A DNA stretch of 64,000 nucleotides, from contig CABUVL010000001.1 of NCBI GenBank assembly GCA_902495005.1, positions 186,001 to 250,000 on the forward strand, given 5' to 3'. Positions within the stretch are counted from its first letter, which is position 1, and every line of letters begins with the position of its first letter. Source of the stretch: an uncultured Verrucomicrobiota bacterium. Its GTDB lineage: Bacteria > Verrucomicrobiota > Verrucomicrobiia > Opitutales > UBA9783. Positions 50,256 to 60,158 of this stretch are shown in pieces. A model generated the notes under the pieces. It was not told the origin of the DNA and searched no databases. It saw only the letters and a list, made by a program, of their open reading frames with translations. The position numbers and the translations under genes are program-made.

Positions 50256-52781
50256 TTAATTTTCCTGCGCAGAAATAAGCAATGTGCTTGATAATTCAGG
50301 GCGTAGGTATTTTGCCGATGTCTCAAAAAAATCGTCCAGAGTCAATTGATCTACAAATTGGGCATAATTTATCCAAGCGTCCTGATTCAGATTGAGTAAC
50401 ACGTCCAAGCCCGCATAAAATGCCTTTTGAGCAATTGTTTGCAGTCGCATGGCTCGGTTAATTTTTAGGCAATTTTTGCACATGTTGAATGTCTGCAGTG
50501 AAACTTGGTGGTCCAGAATTTTTTGAATGGCCTCGCGCATTTTTTCTTCCACCAGGTCCAAATGATGGGTCCCGGCAAACAGGCATAACATGCCTTTATT
50601 TAATCCCGTTAAGCGTGTGGCACCTAAGGTGTAAGCGAGCCCCAATTTTTCGCGTACCTCCAAAACGAAGGGGCTTGAGAGTCCGTTAAAGAACTCTTCT
50701 AAGCAATCGGCGACGTAAATATCTTTGAGACACATACCCGCCATGGGGTAGGCCTGAAAGGCGATGGATTGTTCCTTATTAATGGACTTTGTACAATGGT
50801 GCTCAGAGGAAAAAGGAATGTCGTCGGAAATTTTTTGAAAACAATTTGTGGCAGGCCGATGAGATATGGGTTCCAAGCACTTGATCAATTCTTCCACGGG
50901 TAGCGGACTGACCGATGAGATAACGAGGTTGGAATTTGAAAAAATGTTGGCAAAATAACGCTGACAATCGTCAAGTGTTAATTGTTGGATGTGCTCATAA
51001 AGGCCGTATTGCCCAACCGAATAAGGGTGTTGTTGGAAAAACAACTTGCGAATTTTTTGAAAGCCGAGATAGAAAACGTCATCCATCATCTCTTGAATGG
51101 TGGCCATTTGTGACTGCTTTTCTACGGCAAACGTTTCTTCTCGGAAATTGGGTTCATTGAGAGCCTCTCCCAATAATTGACAAGCGGTAGCCGTGTCCTG
51201 AGCCAAACATTCAAATGATAGGCCCATATGATTATTCCCCGTGAAGCAGTTAAACTGCGCGCCCATTTGATCCACCAGCTCCGCAATTTCGAGTGCAGAT
51301 CGTGTTTGCGTGTCTTTGGTGAGCAGTGTGGCAACGAGTTGAGAGACGCCTCTTCGGTTCGACGGTTCATATAAGGCTCCGCCGAGGCTCAAAATTTGAA
51401 TGTGGGTTTTTGGAAATTCAGGATTGTACTGCAACACCATGCGTATGCCGTTGGCTAATGTTCGGTACTCGGTGTGCGCTTGATTTCGTGCGAGTTTTGG
51501 GCCGCAAGAAGTTGTTTTTTCACTCGCTTGGGGCTCAAGTGACACTTTGGTGCAGGTAAATCGCTTAAAATATTTGTCGACGATGCCGCTTACACTGTTT
51601 GCATTAAGCTGCCTTAATTGTTCCAGATAATGTTTTGAATATTGTAGGTCACCCAGGCAAATGTCTGCCCATCCCAGATGATGCGCACGGCCTGAAAGTG
51701 TTTTGTAGGTGTCAATTTCTGCCATAATGGCTTGATTGAGCGCCTTCTGCACGTGCTTTTCGCAAATCGTTTCAGCCATTTGATCCAAATGACTCAGGAG
51801 GAAATCTTCTACTTGTCCCCTTTTATCCGGCTCGCAGGTGTACTGAATCCAAAATAAGCCCTGGCCATCCGCCATCCACGTGGAGCTGTCGATCGAGTAC
51901 ACATAGCGTAATTCTTCCCTGAGTTTTTGGTAAAGGATAGAACTTTCACCGCAGCCGAGGACGTTGGATAAAACTTGTAACTTAGAGCCATCCTTGTGCC
52001 CAATGCCCGGAATCTTAAATGCCAATGCGCCCCGTGTTAATTGATAATTGCCGTACAATCGTTCTTCTCTTTCGGCCAATTGGAAGGGTTCTCTCTGTAT
52101 GAAAACTGGTTTTAAACTGCGCGGTGTGAAATCGGCAAAATAAACGTTCACCTTATCTTTGACCCATTGCAGGTCAAGATTTCCGACAACGATCAACGTC
52201 ATGTTATTGATGGGGTAGCGATGGTGCCAATAAGCGCACAAATCCTCGCGCTTGAGTTGCTCAAAAATACGTTTAATTCCGATGATTGGAAAGCGATAAG
52301 GGTGCTTGCGAAATGCATTTGTAAACAGCACTTGATTGAGTTGATCGTCAGGATCATCTTGGCACATGTCTATTTCACGCAGAATTACATCGCGCTCCTT
52401 GACAAGTTCATCTTGCGGAAACGTTGGGGTCAGCAGCATGTCTGATAAAATGTCAAAACCGAGCTCTGCTGAGGCGGCAGATCCGTCGTACGTGTAAACG
52501 GTGCGGTCGAAAGAAGTGTAGGCATTGATGTTGGACCCAACGGCTTGAACATCCGCAAACAGTGTTTCGTAGTTTCGTTTTTGTGTCCCCTTAAAGACCA
52601 TGTGCTCAACGAAATGAGAAATGCCAGATCCGAGGTAGTTATCTTCGTATATGCTCCCTGTTTTTACCCACATGTGTATGGCACACAAGTCTGTGTTATC
52701 AACCGGCATAAAAATGACTTTAAGCCCGTTGTTAAGTGTAAAACATTGAGGATTGTAATTTAAAAAATTATCGAAGGACAT
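50256..52781 (-). CDS. M16 family zinc metallopeptidase
   Basis: An 841-residue protein with two tandem M16 halves. The N-terminal half has the inverted zinc motif H56-F-V-E59-H60 and the third ligand Glu136, 76 residues later. The C-terminal half (from about residue 430) lacks the motif and should be the inactive partner lobe. There is no signal peptide, so it is probably cytosolic, like other insulinase/processing-peptidase homologues. Its substrate is unknown. It lies downstream of the gatB terminator and so probably has its own promoter. Confidence 0.92.
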   Translation of the reverse strand: MSFDNFLNYNPQCFTLNNGLKVIFMPVDNTDLCAIHMWVKTGSIYEDNYLGSGISHFVEHMVFKGTQKRNYETLFADVQAVGSNINAYTSFDRTVYTYDGSAASAELGFDILSDMLLTPTFPQDELVKERDVILREIDMCQDDPDDQLNQVLFTNAFRKHPYRFPIIGIKRIFEQLKREDLCAYWHHRYPINNMTLIVVGNLDLQWVKDKVNVYFADFTPRSLKPVFIQREPFQLAEREERLYGNYQLTRGALAFKIPGIGHKDGSKLQVLSNVLGCGESSILYQKLREELRYVYSIDSSTWMADGQGLFWIQYTCEPDKRGQVEDFLLSHLDQMAETICEKHVQKALNQAIMAEIDTYKTLSGRAHHLGWADICLGDLQYSKHYLEQLRQLNANSVSGIVDKYFKRFTCTKVSLEPQASEKTTSCGPKLARNQAHTEYRTLANGIRMVLQYNPEFPKTHIQILSLGGALYEPSNRRGVSQLVATLLTKDTQTRSALEIAELVDQMGAQFNCFTGNNHMGLSFECLAQDTATACQLLGEALNEPNFREETFAVEKQSQMATIQEMMDDVFYLGFQKIRKLFFQQHPYSVGQYGLYEHIQQLTLDDCQRYFANIFSNSNLVISSVSPLPVEELIKCLEPISHRPATNCFQKISDDIPFSSEHHCTKSINKEQSIAFQAYPMAGMCLKDIYVADCLEEFFNGLSSPFVLEVREKLGLAYTLGATRLTGLNKGMLCLFAGTHHLDLVEEKMREAIQKILDHQVSLQTFNMCKNCLKINRAMRLQTIAQKAFYAGLDVLLNLNQDAWINYAQFVDQLTLDDFFETSAKYLRPELSSTLLISAQEN

Positions 52782-52800
52782 GGCAGTATTCCTATTTTCT

Positions 52801-52854
52801 CAAAAAAAACAAAACTGTAAAGGGCAAAGACTGGAAAATCTCAGCCTTTGCCCT
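52801..52854 (-). terminator. Terminator of the pheT-gatCAB operon
   Basis: On the minus strand AGGGCAAAG (52854-52846) pairs with CTTTGCCCT (52829-52821), with a CTG/CAG extension inside, and is followed by a T-rich tract (52814-52801). It lies 22 bases after the gatB stop. Confidence 0.8.
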
Positions 52855-52875
52855 CGCATTTTGATGTTAGTACGT

Positions 52876-54324
52876 TTATGAGAGCAGTTTTTTAAATATT
52901 GTCTCAATTAAATCGATGGGGGCCTTCCCTTGGGTCCGTTTCATCATTTGGCCCTTCAACACGTTGAGCGCCTTTTCCTTCCCTGCCCGGAATTCAGCGG
53001 CTGCTTTTGGAAACGCTTCTATAATTTCCTGACAAAGCACTTCTAGCTCATGGGTATCGGTTTTGATTTCAAGTCCCTTGTCTTTGACAACTTGTTGGGG
53101 AAGCTCGCCTGTTTGAAACATGGTGCTGAATACTTCCTTGGCACTTTGCTTGGAAATGACATTGGAATCGACCAATTCAACGAGCTGAGCCAGGTGTTGT
53201 GGTGTGATTTTTAAACTTGGCCAAACTTGATAAATGTCCTGACCAGATAATTCGCGTAGCAGATCATTGGCGATCCAGTTCGCAATCCCCAATGGATTTT
53301 TTGGATAAATGGCCATGGCGGATTCGAAGAAATCACTGAGTAATTTGACGGGGCAAATCACCGAAGTCACCGTGTAAGGTAATTGCAAGGTGGTTAAGTA
53401 GCGTTCTTGTTTTGCAAACGGGAGTTCCGGAATAAGCTGCCCTTGAATAAGTTCCTCCGATAGGCGAATGGGGCACAGATCGGGATCCGTAAAATAGCGA
53501 TAATCGTGCGCATCTTCCTTCGTGCGCATCGTAAAACTTTCCGCGCGGTCGGCATCCCAACGACGCGTTTCTTGCACGACAGTTCCACCTTCTTCGAGGA
53601 TGCGTACTTGGCGGTGTATTTCGTGTTGAACGCCGTTACATACACCGGAAATGGAGTTTAAATTTTTTAATTCCACCTTGGTGCCCAGATACGTTGCGCC
53701 TTGCGGACGTATACTGATGTTGGCATCGCAACGTAATTGACCCTTTTCCATGTCACAGTGAGAGGCTCCGACGTACTGTAAGTGCATGACGAGTGACTTT
53801 AGATAGGCGAATACCTCTTCTGCCGAGTGCATGTCAGGCTCAGAAACAATTTCGATGAGAGGCGTCCCGGCACGATTGTAATCGATCCAAGATTCGTGAT
53901 CCCAGTGTGTTAATTTGCCCACATCTTCTTCCAAATGGATGCGATTAAGCGCCACCTTTCGATGCTTGCCCATAATGTTGCGTGCGGGCCCTTCCAATTC
54001 AATTTCAACAAAACCACCTCGACAAAGGGGCTGATCGTATTGAGAAATTTGGTAATTCTTGGGCGCATCTGGATAAAAATAATTTTTACGATCCCACTTG
54101 CAACGGCGTGCAATCTCACAATCGAAACACAAGCCCACTTGGACGGTTTTGATAATGGCCGCCTTGTTAAGTACGGGGAGCGAACCTGGTAAGCCCAGGA
54201 CCACTTCATTGACCAAGGTGTTGGCGTCGGTACCGTAACGATAGGCGATGGGCGTAAACAGCTTAGTTTTTGTGTTTAATTGAACGTGAACTTCTAATCC
54301 GATAACAGCTTCGTATTGGGACAT
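52876..54324 (-). CDS. gatB: Asp/Glu-tRNA amidotransferase subunit B, Cys-less knuckle
   Basis: Kinase and tRNA-binding subunit of GatCAB, which amidates Asp-tRNA(Asn) or Glu-tRNA(Gln). The 482-residue protein has the GatB signature (IGLEVHVQLNTKTKLF, WDRKNYFYPDAPKNYQISQY and LNSISGVCNGVQHEI) and the C-terminal YqeY-like tail. The usual zinc knuckle, CxC then CPxC in the first 45 residues, is absent: Thr24, Ile26, Asn39 and Val42 sit at the Cys positions. It follows gatA by three bases. Confidence 0.97.
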   Translation of the reverse strand: MSQYEAVIGLEVHVQLNTKTKLFTPIAYRYGTDANTLVNEVVLGLPGSLPVLNKAAIIKTVQVGLCFDCEIARRCKWDRKNYFYPDAPKNYQISQYDQPLCRGGFVEIELEGPARNIMGKHRKVALNRIHLEEDVGKLTHWDHESWIDYNRAGTPLIEIVSEPDMHSAEEVFAYLKSLVMHLQYVGASHCDMEKGQLRCDANISIRPQGATYLGTKVELKNLNSISGVCNGVQHEIHRQVRILEEGGTVVQETRRWDADRAESFTMRTKEDAHDYRYFTDPDLCPIRLSEELIQGQLIPELPFAKQERYLTTLQLPYTVTSVICPVKLLSDFFESAMAIYPKNPLGIANWIANDLLRELSGQDIYQVWPSLKITPQHLAQLVELVDSNVISKQSAKEVFSTMFQTGELPQQVVKDKGLEIKTDTHELEVLCQEIIEAFPKAAAEFRAGKEKALNVLKGQMMKRTQGKAPIDLIETIFKKLLS

Positions 54325-54327
54325 ACT

Positions 54328-55794
54328 TTAAATATTTGGAATTTGAAGATTAAAGTCGTGTTGTTGCTCAAAGACTTGCGACAGTGTTAAAAGGGAGGAT
54401 TCCGCCCAAGGCTTTCCGATCAATTGGCATCCCACGGGCAATCCTGCTTTTGTGAACCCACAAGGGATGGACATGCCGGGCAATCCCGCTAAATTGACTG
54501 AAATGGTGTAAATATCACTCAGGTACATGGTGAGCGGGTCTTGCGTCTTTTCACCTTTCTTGAAGGCGGGAATCGGAGAGGTCGGTGTGATAATCGCGTC
54601 TACCTCTTCAAATGCTTTCATGAAGTCGTTGTAAATAAGTCGTCTTACCTTCTGTGCTTTGCCGTAAAACGCGTCGTAATACCCGCTGCTTAACACGTAG
54701 GTTCCCAATAAAATTCTACGTTTTACCTCCGCGCCAAAGCCTTCACTCCTGGATTTATCGTACACCTCTTGCAATGTTTTTGCATGGGGGCTTCGATACG
54801 TGTAACGAATACCATCGTAGCGTGCTAAATTGGAAGAAGCCTCTGCCGTCGCCACAATGTAGTAAACTGGGCAGGCGTATTCGATTGATTTTAAGTGCAC
54901 AGGCTTGATGACGTATCCTTGACGGGCGTAAAATTCAATCGCTTTTTCAACCAAGGCCCTTACTTCACTGTCGAGCCCGTCGCCGAAGTACTCGCTCGGT
55001 ACCCCCAAGATCCATTTTTTACCCTTGTAGGCGTTGATTTCATCCGTGTAATTTGGAACCTTGAAGCGGGCGCACGTTGAGTCTTTAGAGTCTGCACCGG
55101 CCAATGCCTGCAAAAGTTTGGTGATCCCGTAGGTGGTCCTGGAAAAGATGCCGGCTTGATCCAAAGAGCTTGCGTAGGCCACCATTCCGTGTCGGCTGAT
55201 ACGACCATAAGAGGGCTTTAAGCCGATAATTCCACACAAAGAGGCCGGTTGACGTACGGATCCACCCGTGTCAGTTCCGAGTGATAATGGAACTTCTCCG
55301 GCAGCGACGGCCGCGGCACTTCCCGAGCTGCTACCACCTGGAATTCGGTTTAAATCCCATGGGTTGCTTGTGACTTGAAAGGCTGAATTTTCAGAGGAGG
55401 AGCCCATGGCAAATTCGTCCATGTTGAGCCTTCCCCACAAGACGGCGCCTGCCGCCCTTAATTTCGAGACCACCGTCGCGTCGTACGGGCTGATGAACTT
55501 TTCAAGAATGCGGCTGCCGCAGGTGAGTCGTTGGCCCTTTTCTGCAAAAATATCTTTTAGGCCGATGGGAATGCCGTCTAAGTCACCGAGAGTTTCCCCG
55601 CGAGCGCGACGTAAATCGGAGACTTCAGCCTCCGCCAAGGTCTTCTTTTCGTCGAAGCTTATGAAAGCCTGAATGTCCTTATCAACGGCACGCGTACGTT
55701 CGATATAGGCCTGGGTCAACTCAACGGAAGAAAAACGTTTTTGTTTTAAACCTTCTATAAGTTGTTCAATGGGTTGGAAAATAAGACGATTCAT
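54328..55794 (-). CDS. gatA: Asp/Glu-tRNA amidotransferase subunit A
   Basis: Glutaminase subunit of GatCAB, supplying ammonia to GatB. The 488-residue protein has the amidase signature with GGSSSGSAAAVAAGEVPLSL, giving the Ser-cis-Ser-Lys triad with Lys in GIPIGLKDIF. The DTGGSVRQPASLCG loop is intact. Its start overlaps the gatC stop by four bases, so the subunits are made together. Confidence 0.98.
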   Translation of the reverse strand: MNRLIFQPIEQLIEGLKQKRFSSVELTQAYIERTRAVDKDIQAFISFDEKKTLAEAEVSDLRRARGETLGDLDGIPIGLKDIFAEKGQRLTCGSRILEKFISPYDATVVSKLRAAGAVLWGRLNMDEFAMGSSSENSAFQVTSNPWDLNRIPGGSSSGSAAAVAAGEVPLSLGTDTGGSVRQPASLCGIIGLKPSYGRISRHGMVAYASSLDQAGIFSRTTYGITKLLQALAGADSKDSTCARFKVPNYTDEINAYKGKKWILGVPSEYFGDGLDSEVRALVEKAIEFYARQGYVIKPVHLKSIEYACPVYYIVATAEASSNLARYDGIRYTYRSPHAKTLQEVYDKSRSEGFGAEVKRRILLGTYVLSSGYYDAFYGKAQKVRRLIYNDFMKAFEEVDAIITPTSPIPAFKKGEKTQDPLTMYLSDIYTISVNLAGLPGMSIPCGFTKAGLPVGCQLIGKPWAESSLLTLSQVFEQQHDFNLQIPNI

Positions 55795-56078
55795 AATACT
55801 TTTGGGACGACAATTTGATTTGAGTTCAATTCAGGTGCGTTTTGGCTTAAAAAGTCAGTACCCGTGTCGGTTTCAACGACGCTGTCTTCATTCCAAAAAT
55901 TTTCTTCGTGCGAGAAGGAATGCACCATGGGCTCCAGATCTTCAACCTTTGCCTCACATACCTTGGAACAATAACCGACGATATTTTGCAATTGATTTAA
56001 AAAATCCTTGCGTTCGTTGTCGTTAAGTTCGATGTGGGCCAATTTTGCTAAATGCTCAATGTCGATACTCGAATTCAT
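55791..56078 (-). CDS. gatC: Asp/Glu-tRNA amidotransferase subunit C
   Basis: Small scaffold that wraps GatA and GatB. The 95-residue protein has the family start IEHLAKLAHIELNDNERKDF and the VEPM-like VEDLEPMVHSFS. It overlaps the pheT stop (TGATG) at its 5' end and gatA (ATGA) at its 3' end. Confidence 0.95.
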   Translation of the reverse strand: MNSSIDIEHLAKLAHIELNDNERKDFLNQLQNIVGYCSKVCEAKVEDLEPMVHSFSHEENFWNEDSVVETDTGTDFLSQNAPELNSNQIVVPKVL

Positions 56079-58498
56079 CAGATGGCCTTTCTTACCTTGT
56101 AGTGATATTGTTGTTCCAAATCACTTTGTATTTTTTCAAAAATTTCATTGACGATCACATCGGTCAAAGTACCCTCACTCGAGCCAAACGTCAATGAAAA
56201 GGCGAGACTTTTTTGATTGGCATTATTTGCATCGTCGTAGACATCGAAGAGTCGTACTTCTTGAAGTTGTACGGGCTTTTTAATCCACTTGTGGGCCACT
56301 TTTTCGATGTGTTGATGGAGGGTCTCTGCCAAAATACCTTTATCCACCCACAAGGCGAGATCCTTCCGTATGCTTGGACATTCGGAATAAGCTTGAAACA
56401 GTTTGTGCTTTTTTAGACGAACGAGGTCGGGCACCCACATGCATTCGGCGGCCAAAACAATTTCTTCCTTCAGCCAGTGTTGGGTAAAGTTCAAACTAAC
56501 GCAGCCCAAGTTGGCTTCAAAACCTCGTTTTTCCCAAGATCCGATGTGCCCCGCGTAATCTTTTTGCCACAAAGACGTTGTTTCTTTGGTTGCGGATAAT
56601 ACGGTATCTGCGGACAGCCCGCTGGCGCTAATTAAAGCTTGTAAAAGCGCTTGAAGTTGGTAAAAATCAGCCTGTGGAGCCGCTTGCCAAGTTTTTACGT
56701 GCGATGGGCACACGATAAATGCACTGGCAAATAATTCGCACAGAGAACCATCTTGTTTAACTTTAAAAATGTGACCAGATTCGAACAGGCGTTCCGTCGA
56801 ATTGCCGTGGTTGCGATTTTCGCTTAAGACGTTGAGTAATCCGGGGATTAAAGAAGGCCGCAGGCAGTTGTGCTCTTCGCTCAATGGATTCTTGGGACTA
56901 AGCGCCTTAATCGTGCTTTCCGGCAGCAGATCTTCGTACAGGGTGCGCGCTTGCAAGGTATCTGTGTAACATTCGTAGAATCCGTGACTCGATAGAATTT
57001 GTGCGTGCTTTTGACGTAATAGGTGTGTGTTAGTGTGACTTAAGGAACACACGGTTCCGCACGGATTTTTGCTTGGAATGTTTTCTGAACCCAATAGACG
57101 TAAGAATTCTTCCACTAAGTCGGCGACTTGTTCAACATCCGGACGATAGACGGGAACCGTGATTGTCCAGTGCTTGTCTGACTGGGTCTCAATGTGAAAA
57201 TTTAATTTTCCCAGGTAATTTAGAAATAATTGCGGATCGACGTGAAAACCTAACAGTTTTTCGACGTCTGAGAATTGCACGTCAATGGTGCGGGCGTTGA
57301 CGGTATCGGATCCCACACTTATGCTTTGTTCAACGACCAATTGCGGGTCAAGTGATTGCAGTAATTGAACGGCGCGCTGCAACACAGCCTTTGCCCGTGT
57401 TCTGTCAACAAAACGTTCGTAACGGTAGGAGCTTTCTGAGTGCAAATTTAATTTTTGTGTGGTCCGACGAATGCAATCAACGTCGAAATGGGCGCACTCT
57501 AAAATGACTTCGGTCGTATGGTCTTCGATTTCGCTGCTTATGCCCCCCATAATGCCGGCGATAGCTAGTGGGCCCTCGTTGTCAGCAATGAGTAAGGCGC
57601 CTTCGGGCAATTGTCGCTTAACGCCGTCGAGCGTCTCCATGCTCTCTCCCGGCGTGGATGTGCGGACGTAAAGCCGCTTTTGATGAATTTGCTTTCCGTC
57701 AAAGGCGTGCAGGGGTTGACCTTGCTCCAATAAGATAAAATTGGTGATGTCTACCACGTTGTTGATGGAACGTATTCCGGCGGTTTGCAGGAAGTACTTT
57801 AACCATTCGGGGCTGGGCCCTACGTGCACGTGACTTAAATGACACGCCGCATAAAAATTGCACAAGTTCGATTGTATTTCCACGTGGATGTCCTTTGCGC
57901 TGGGAAGGGTCAAGGTGCATTCGGGGTAATGGACGGATGTGTCGAGCGCCGCAGCAATTTCCCTCGCAATACCGATGTAGCTCAAGCAATCTCCCCGATT
58001 GGGTGTCACAGATAGATCTAAAATGGTATCTTTTTGTTGGGAAAATAACTTATCTAAGCTTTCTCCCGCCTTCACATTCAAGTGATTTAAAATCAACAGG
58101 CCATCGTGATCGGAACTTAACCCCAGTTCCTTGGCACTGCACAGCATGCCGTTGGAAGTAACGCCGCGTATACGAGAAATTTTTAATACGAGGTCGCCTA
58201 ATTGAGCACCCGGTAAGGCAACGGGCACAAAATCGCCTTCTTTAAAATTCGTCGCTCCACAAACAATTTCTAATGCTTCTTTTTGTCCAACATCAACTTG
58301 GCAAACGTGCAGATGATCGGCATTGGGGTGCGCACTTTTTTTCAGTACTTGTCCAACACATAACGGGCCTTGACCACAATAACCTGTATGCTCAACCCCT
58401 TCAATTTCGAATCCTAATTTCGCCAGAAGCTTGCATAATTCTTCACAGGAAACGTTGAAGTCGACGTATTGTTTTAAAATACTTAAGGCAATTTTCAT
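56078..58498 (-). CDS. pheT: Phenylalanyl-tRNA synthetase beta subunit
   Basis: The beta subunit of the alpha2-beta2 enzyme. The 806-residue protein has an N-terminal EMAP-like tRNA-binding domain (about residues 40-150), B3/B4 editing and B5 domains, and a C-terminal ferredoxin-like anticodon-binding domain. The family start MKIALSILKQYVDF fixes the ATG at 58498; the frame stays open eight codons further. pheS is not adjacent in the window, so the subunits are encoded apart, and pheT instead heads the gatCAB operon. Confidence 0.97.
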   Translation of the reverse strand: MKIALSILKQYVDFNVSCEELCKLLAKLGFEIEGVEHTGYCGQGPLCVGQVLKKSAHPNADHLHVCQVDVGQKEALEIVCGATNFKEGDFVPVALPGAQLGDLVLKISRIRGVTSNGMLCSAKELGLSSDHDGLLILNHLNVKAGESLDKLFSQQKDTILDLSVTPNRGDCLSYIGIAREIAAALDTSVHYPECTLTLPSAKDIHVEIQSNLCNFYAACHLSHVHVGPSPEWLKYFLQTAGIRSINNVVDITNFILLEQGQPLHAFDGKQIHQKRLYVRTSTPGESMETLDGVKRQLPEGALLIADNEGPLAIAGIMGGISSEIEDHTTEVILECAHFDVDCIRRTTQKLNLHSESSYRYERFVDRTRAKAVLQRAVQLLQSLDPQLVVEQSISVGSDTVNARTIDVQFSDVEKLLGFHVDPQLFLNYLGKLNFHIETQSDKHWTITVPVYRPDVEQVADLVEEFLRLLGSENIPSKNPCGTVCSLSHTNTHLLRQKHAQILSSHGFYECYTDTLQARTLYEDLLPESTIKALSPKNPLSEEHNCLRPSLIPGLLNVLSENRNHGNSTERLFESGHIFKVKQDGSLCELFASAFIVCPSHVKTWQAAPQADFYQLQALLQALISASGLSADTVLSATKETTSLWQKDYAGHIGSWEKRGFEANLGCVSLNFTQHWLKEEIVLAAECMWVPDLVRLKKHKLFQAYSECPSIRKDLALWVDKGILAETLHQHIEKVAHKWIKKPVQLQEVRLFDVYDDANNANQKSLAFSLTFGSSEGTLTDVIVNEIFEKIQSDLEQQYHYKVRKAI

Positions 58499-59280
58499 GC
58501 CTATTAAGCAAAATTGTTGCACGAGCTTTTGTCAACGCCAATTCTATCATTGCGCTTGTGAGGTTATATGGCTGACGCGTGGTGCTGTGGGGTCAATAAG
58601 ATTTTTTCAGGTCCTGTGGATGTGTAATGATGAGAGCCGTTCGGTGAGTTGACGTTCAATCGCGTGCTTGTTCGCCTGCATTTATTAAAACGTGGCGTAT
58701 TTGAAGAGACAGTTGGACGCATTTCACGTTGTCTATGGCGGCCGTTTTACGTTCTAATTCAACGCCTTGTGAAGTTAAATTGAGTGTTTTAATGATGTCG
58801 TTCGAAATCACAGGGCTTATGCCAAACCTCGCTTATCTCGTTATAGATCATAAAAATGAAATCTGCGTTCGTCGATGTATAATATGAAATGTGACACTTT
58901 AGCGGTGAATACGATGCTTGGAATTTAATTTATTCCTGCATGTGCCTTGGGTGAATTTTGTATTCAGTTGTTTTGCAAGCATCTTCCAACGCTTAGTGGC
59001 CGTTCTTTGGTGAGCTGTTATACCTTGTTCCATTCGTTGGATAGAAAATGTGGAGTCCACTTACTTATGCAAATTACCCAATGATGCGTCCTTGGTAGGT
59101 TAAAACGCGTTTAATCGATTGTTGTTGCCGAACAAATGGGTTACTTCCCTTTTTTAGCATACCACAATAAAGGAGGTGGCATTATTTTTTATTTTTTTGA
59201 TAATGAATGAAATAGTTTTGTAATCTTGCCTTGTGTGGCAATGCTTATCAAGGCCGAGCGGATTATGATTAGCAATGGGC
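58499..59280. other. Intergenic region without recognised genes
   Basis: About 780 bases between pheT and udg4, which run on the same strand. Only short frames are present, such as 58795-58887 (31 codons, no homology recognised). A TATAAT (58878-58883) has no matching -35. An AAGGAGGT-like sequence near 59169 has no start codon at a usable distance, and GCCTTG/CAAGGC (59228-59254) can pair weakly. No tRNA or known ncRNA core motif was seen. Confidence 0.6.
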
Positions 59281-60153
59281 TTATAAGAAATATTGCCTTT
59301 GCCGTGGACTTATGGGCATTTCGAGGAACTCCATGAGGTGCAACATATCTTCCCAGACCGTCCTTTTGGCTTCTTTTGTGGCATTGCGTAGCAGGTAGGA
59401 CGGGTGATAGGTGATGAGTAAGGGAATGTTTTCAAAAGAAAACCACTTTCCGCGGCATTCCCGCATCCGCCTTTTGGGATCGTGACCGAGGAGGCCGTTG
59501 ACTGCCGTGGCACCCAAAGCAACGATGACCTTAGGTTGTACAATTTCGACCTGCGCCTTGAGGTAAGGCAGGCAGAATTCCATTTCCTTTTGGGTGGGTG
59601 GCCGATTTCCAATCATGTTGGGTGTTTCGGGTCTCCAATTCATGATGTTGCCGATGTAAACATCGGAACGCTTTATCCCCATAGCTTCAATGATTTTCGT
59701 GAGCAGTTGCCCTGCCCGGCCGACAAAAACTTCTCCTTGAATTTCTTCATCGGCACCGGGGGCTTCCCCGCAAAAAAATACATCTGCGTCCAAATTGCCA
59801 CTGCCGAAGACAACTTTTTTGCCCGGATGAACGTGGCTTAGACAGGTGGGACAATGTAAGACCAGATCCTTCAGCCATTGCCAGCGAGACAACTTACTTC
59901 CTTGGGGAAGTGTGATGCGTGGATCTATTTGCATCGGAAGTTCCCCGTTAATGACGGGTTTTGCTGGCTCGGCGGCTTGAGGAGCCGCTAGACTTTGTTT
60001 CGTCTGTGCAACTGCTGATTGGCTTTCGCGGGAAGGGCCTGCCCTTAGAAATTGTTGCAATGTCTTTGTTTCTAAGGGGAGTGCAGCGTGCTCAGACAAA
60101 TTTTCTTTTGCTTTTAAGAAAGCCGTAAGAGCAGAAATTACCTCTTCCCGCAT
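59281..60153 (-). CDS. Uracil-DNA glycosylase, family 4
   Basis: Removes uracil from DNA. The 290-residue protein has motif 1 GEAPGADEE (residues 129-137) and the C-terminal HPSYLLR motif at 250. The first 90 residues are a poorly conserved Gln/Ala/Pro-rich extension. Of the four iron-sulfur Cys of the family, Cys101, Cys104 and Cys194 are present, but the KCRPP position is Trp173 (NIMNWRPE), so the cluster may have a different ligand set. Five bases separate it from fabV upstream, so they are likely cotranscribed. Confidence 0.92.
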   Translation of the reverse strand: MREEVISALTAFLKAKENLSEHAALPLETKTLQQFLRAGPSRESQSAVAQTKQSLAAPQAAEPAKPVINGELPMQIDPRITLPQGSKLSRWQWLKDLVLHCPTCLSHVHPGKKVVFGSGNLDADVFFCGEAPGADEEIQGEVFVGRAGQLLTKIIEAMGIKRSDVYIGNIMNWRPETPNMIGNRPPTQKEMEFCLPYLKAQVEIVQPKVIVALGATAVNGLLGHDPKRRMRECRGKWFSFENIPLLITYHPSYLLRNATKEAKRTVWEDMLHLMEFLEMPISPRQRQYFL

Positions 60154-60158
60154 GGCCT

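Noticed and set aside
58795..58887. Short plus-strand frame in the pheT-udg4 gap
   Set aside because: Thirty residues with no domain, weak ribosome-binding site and no neighbour logic; likely chance.
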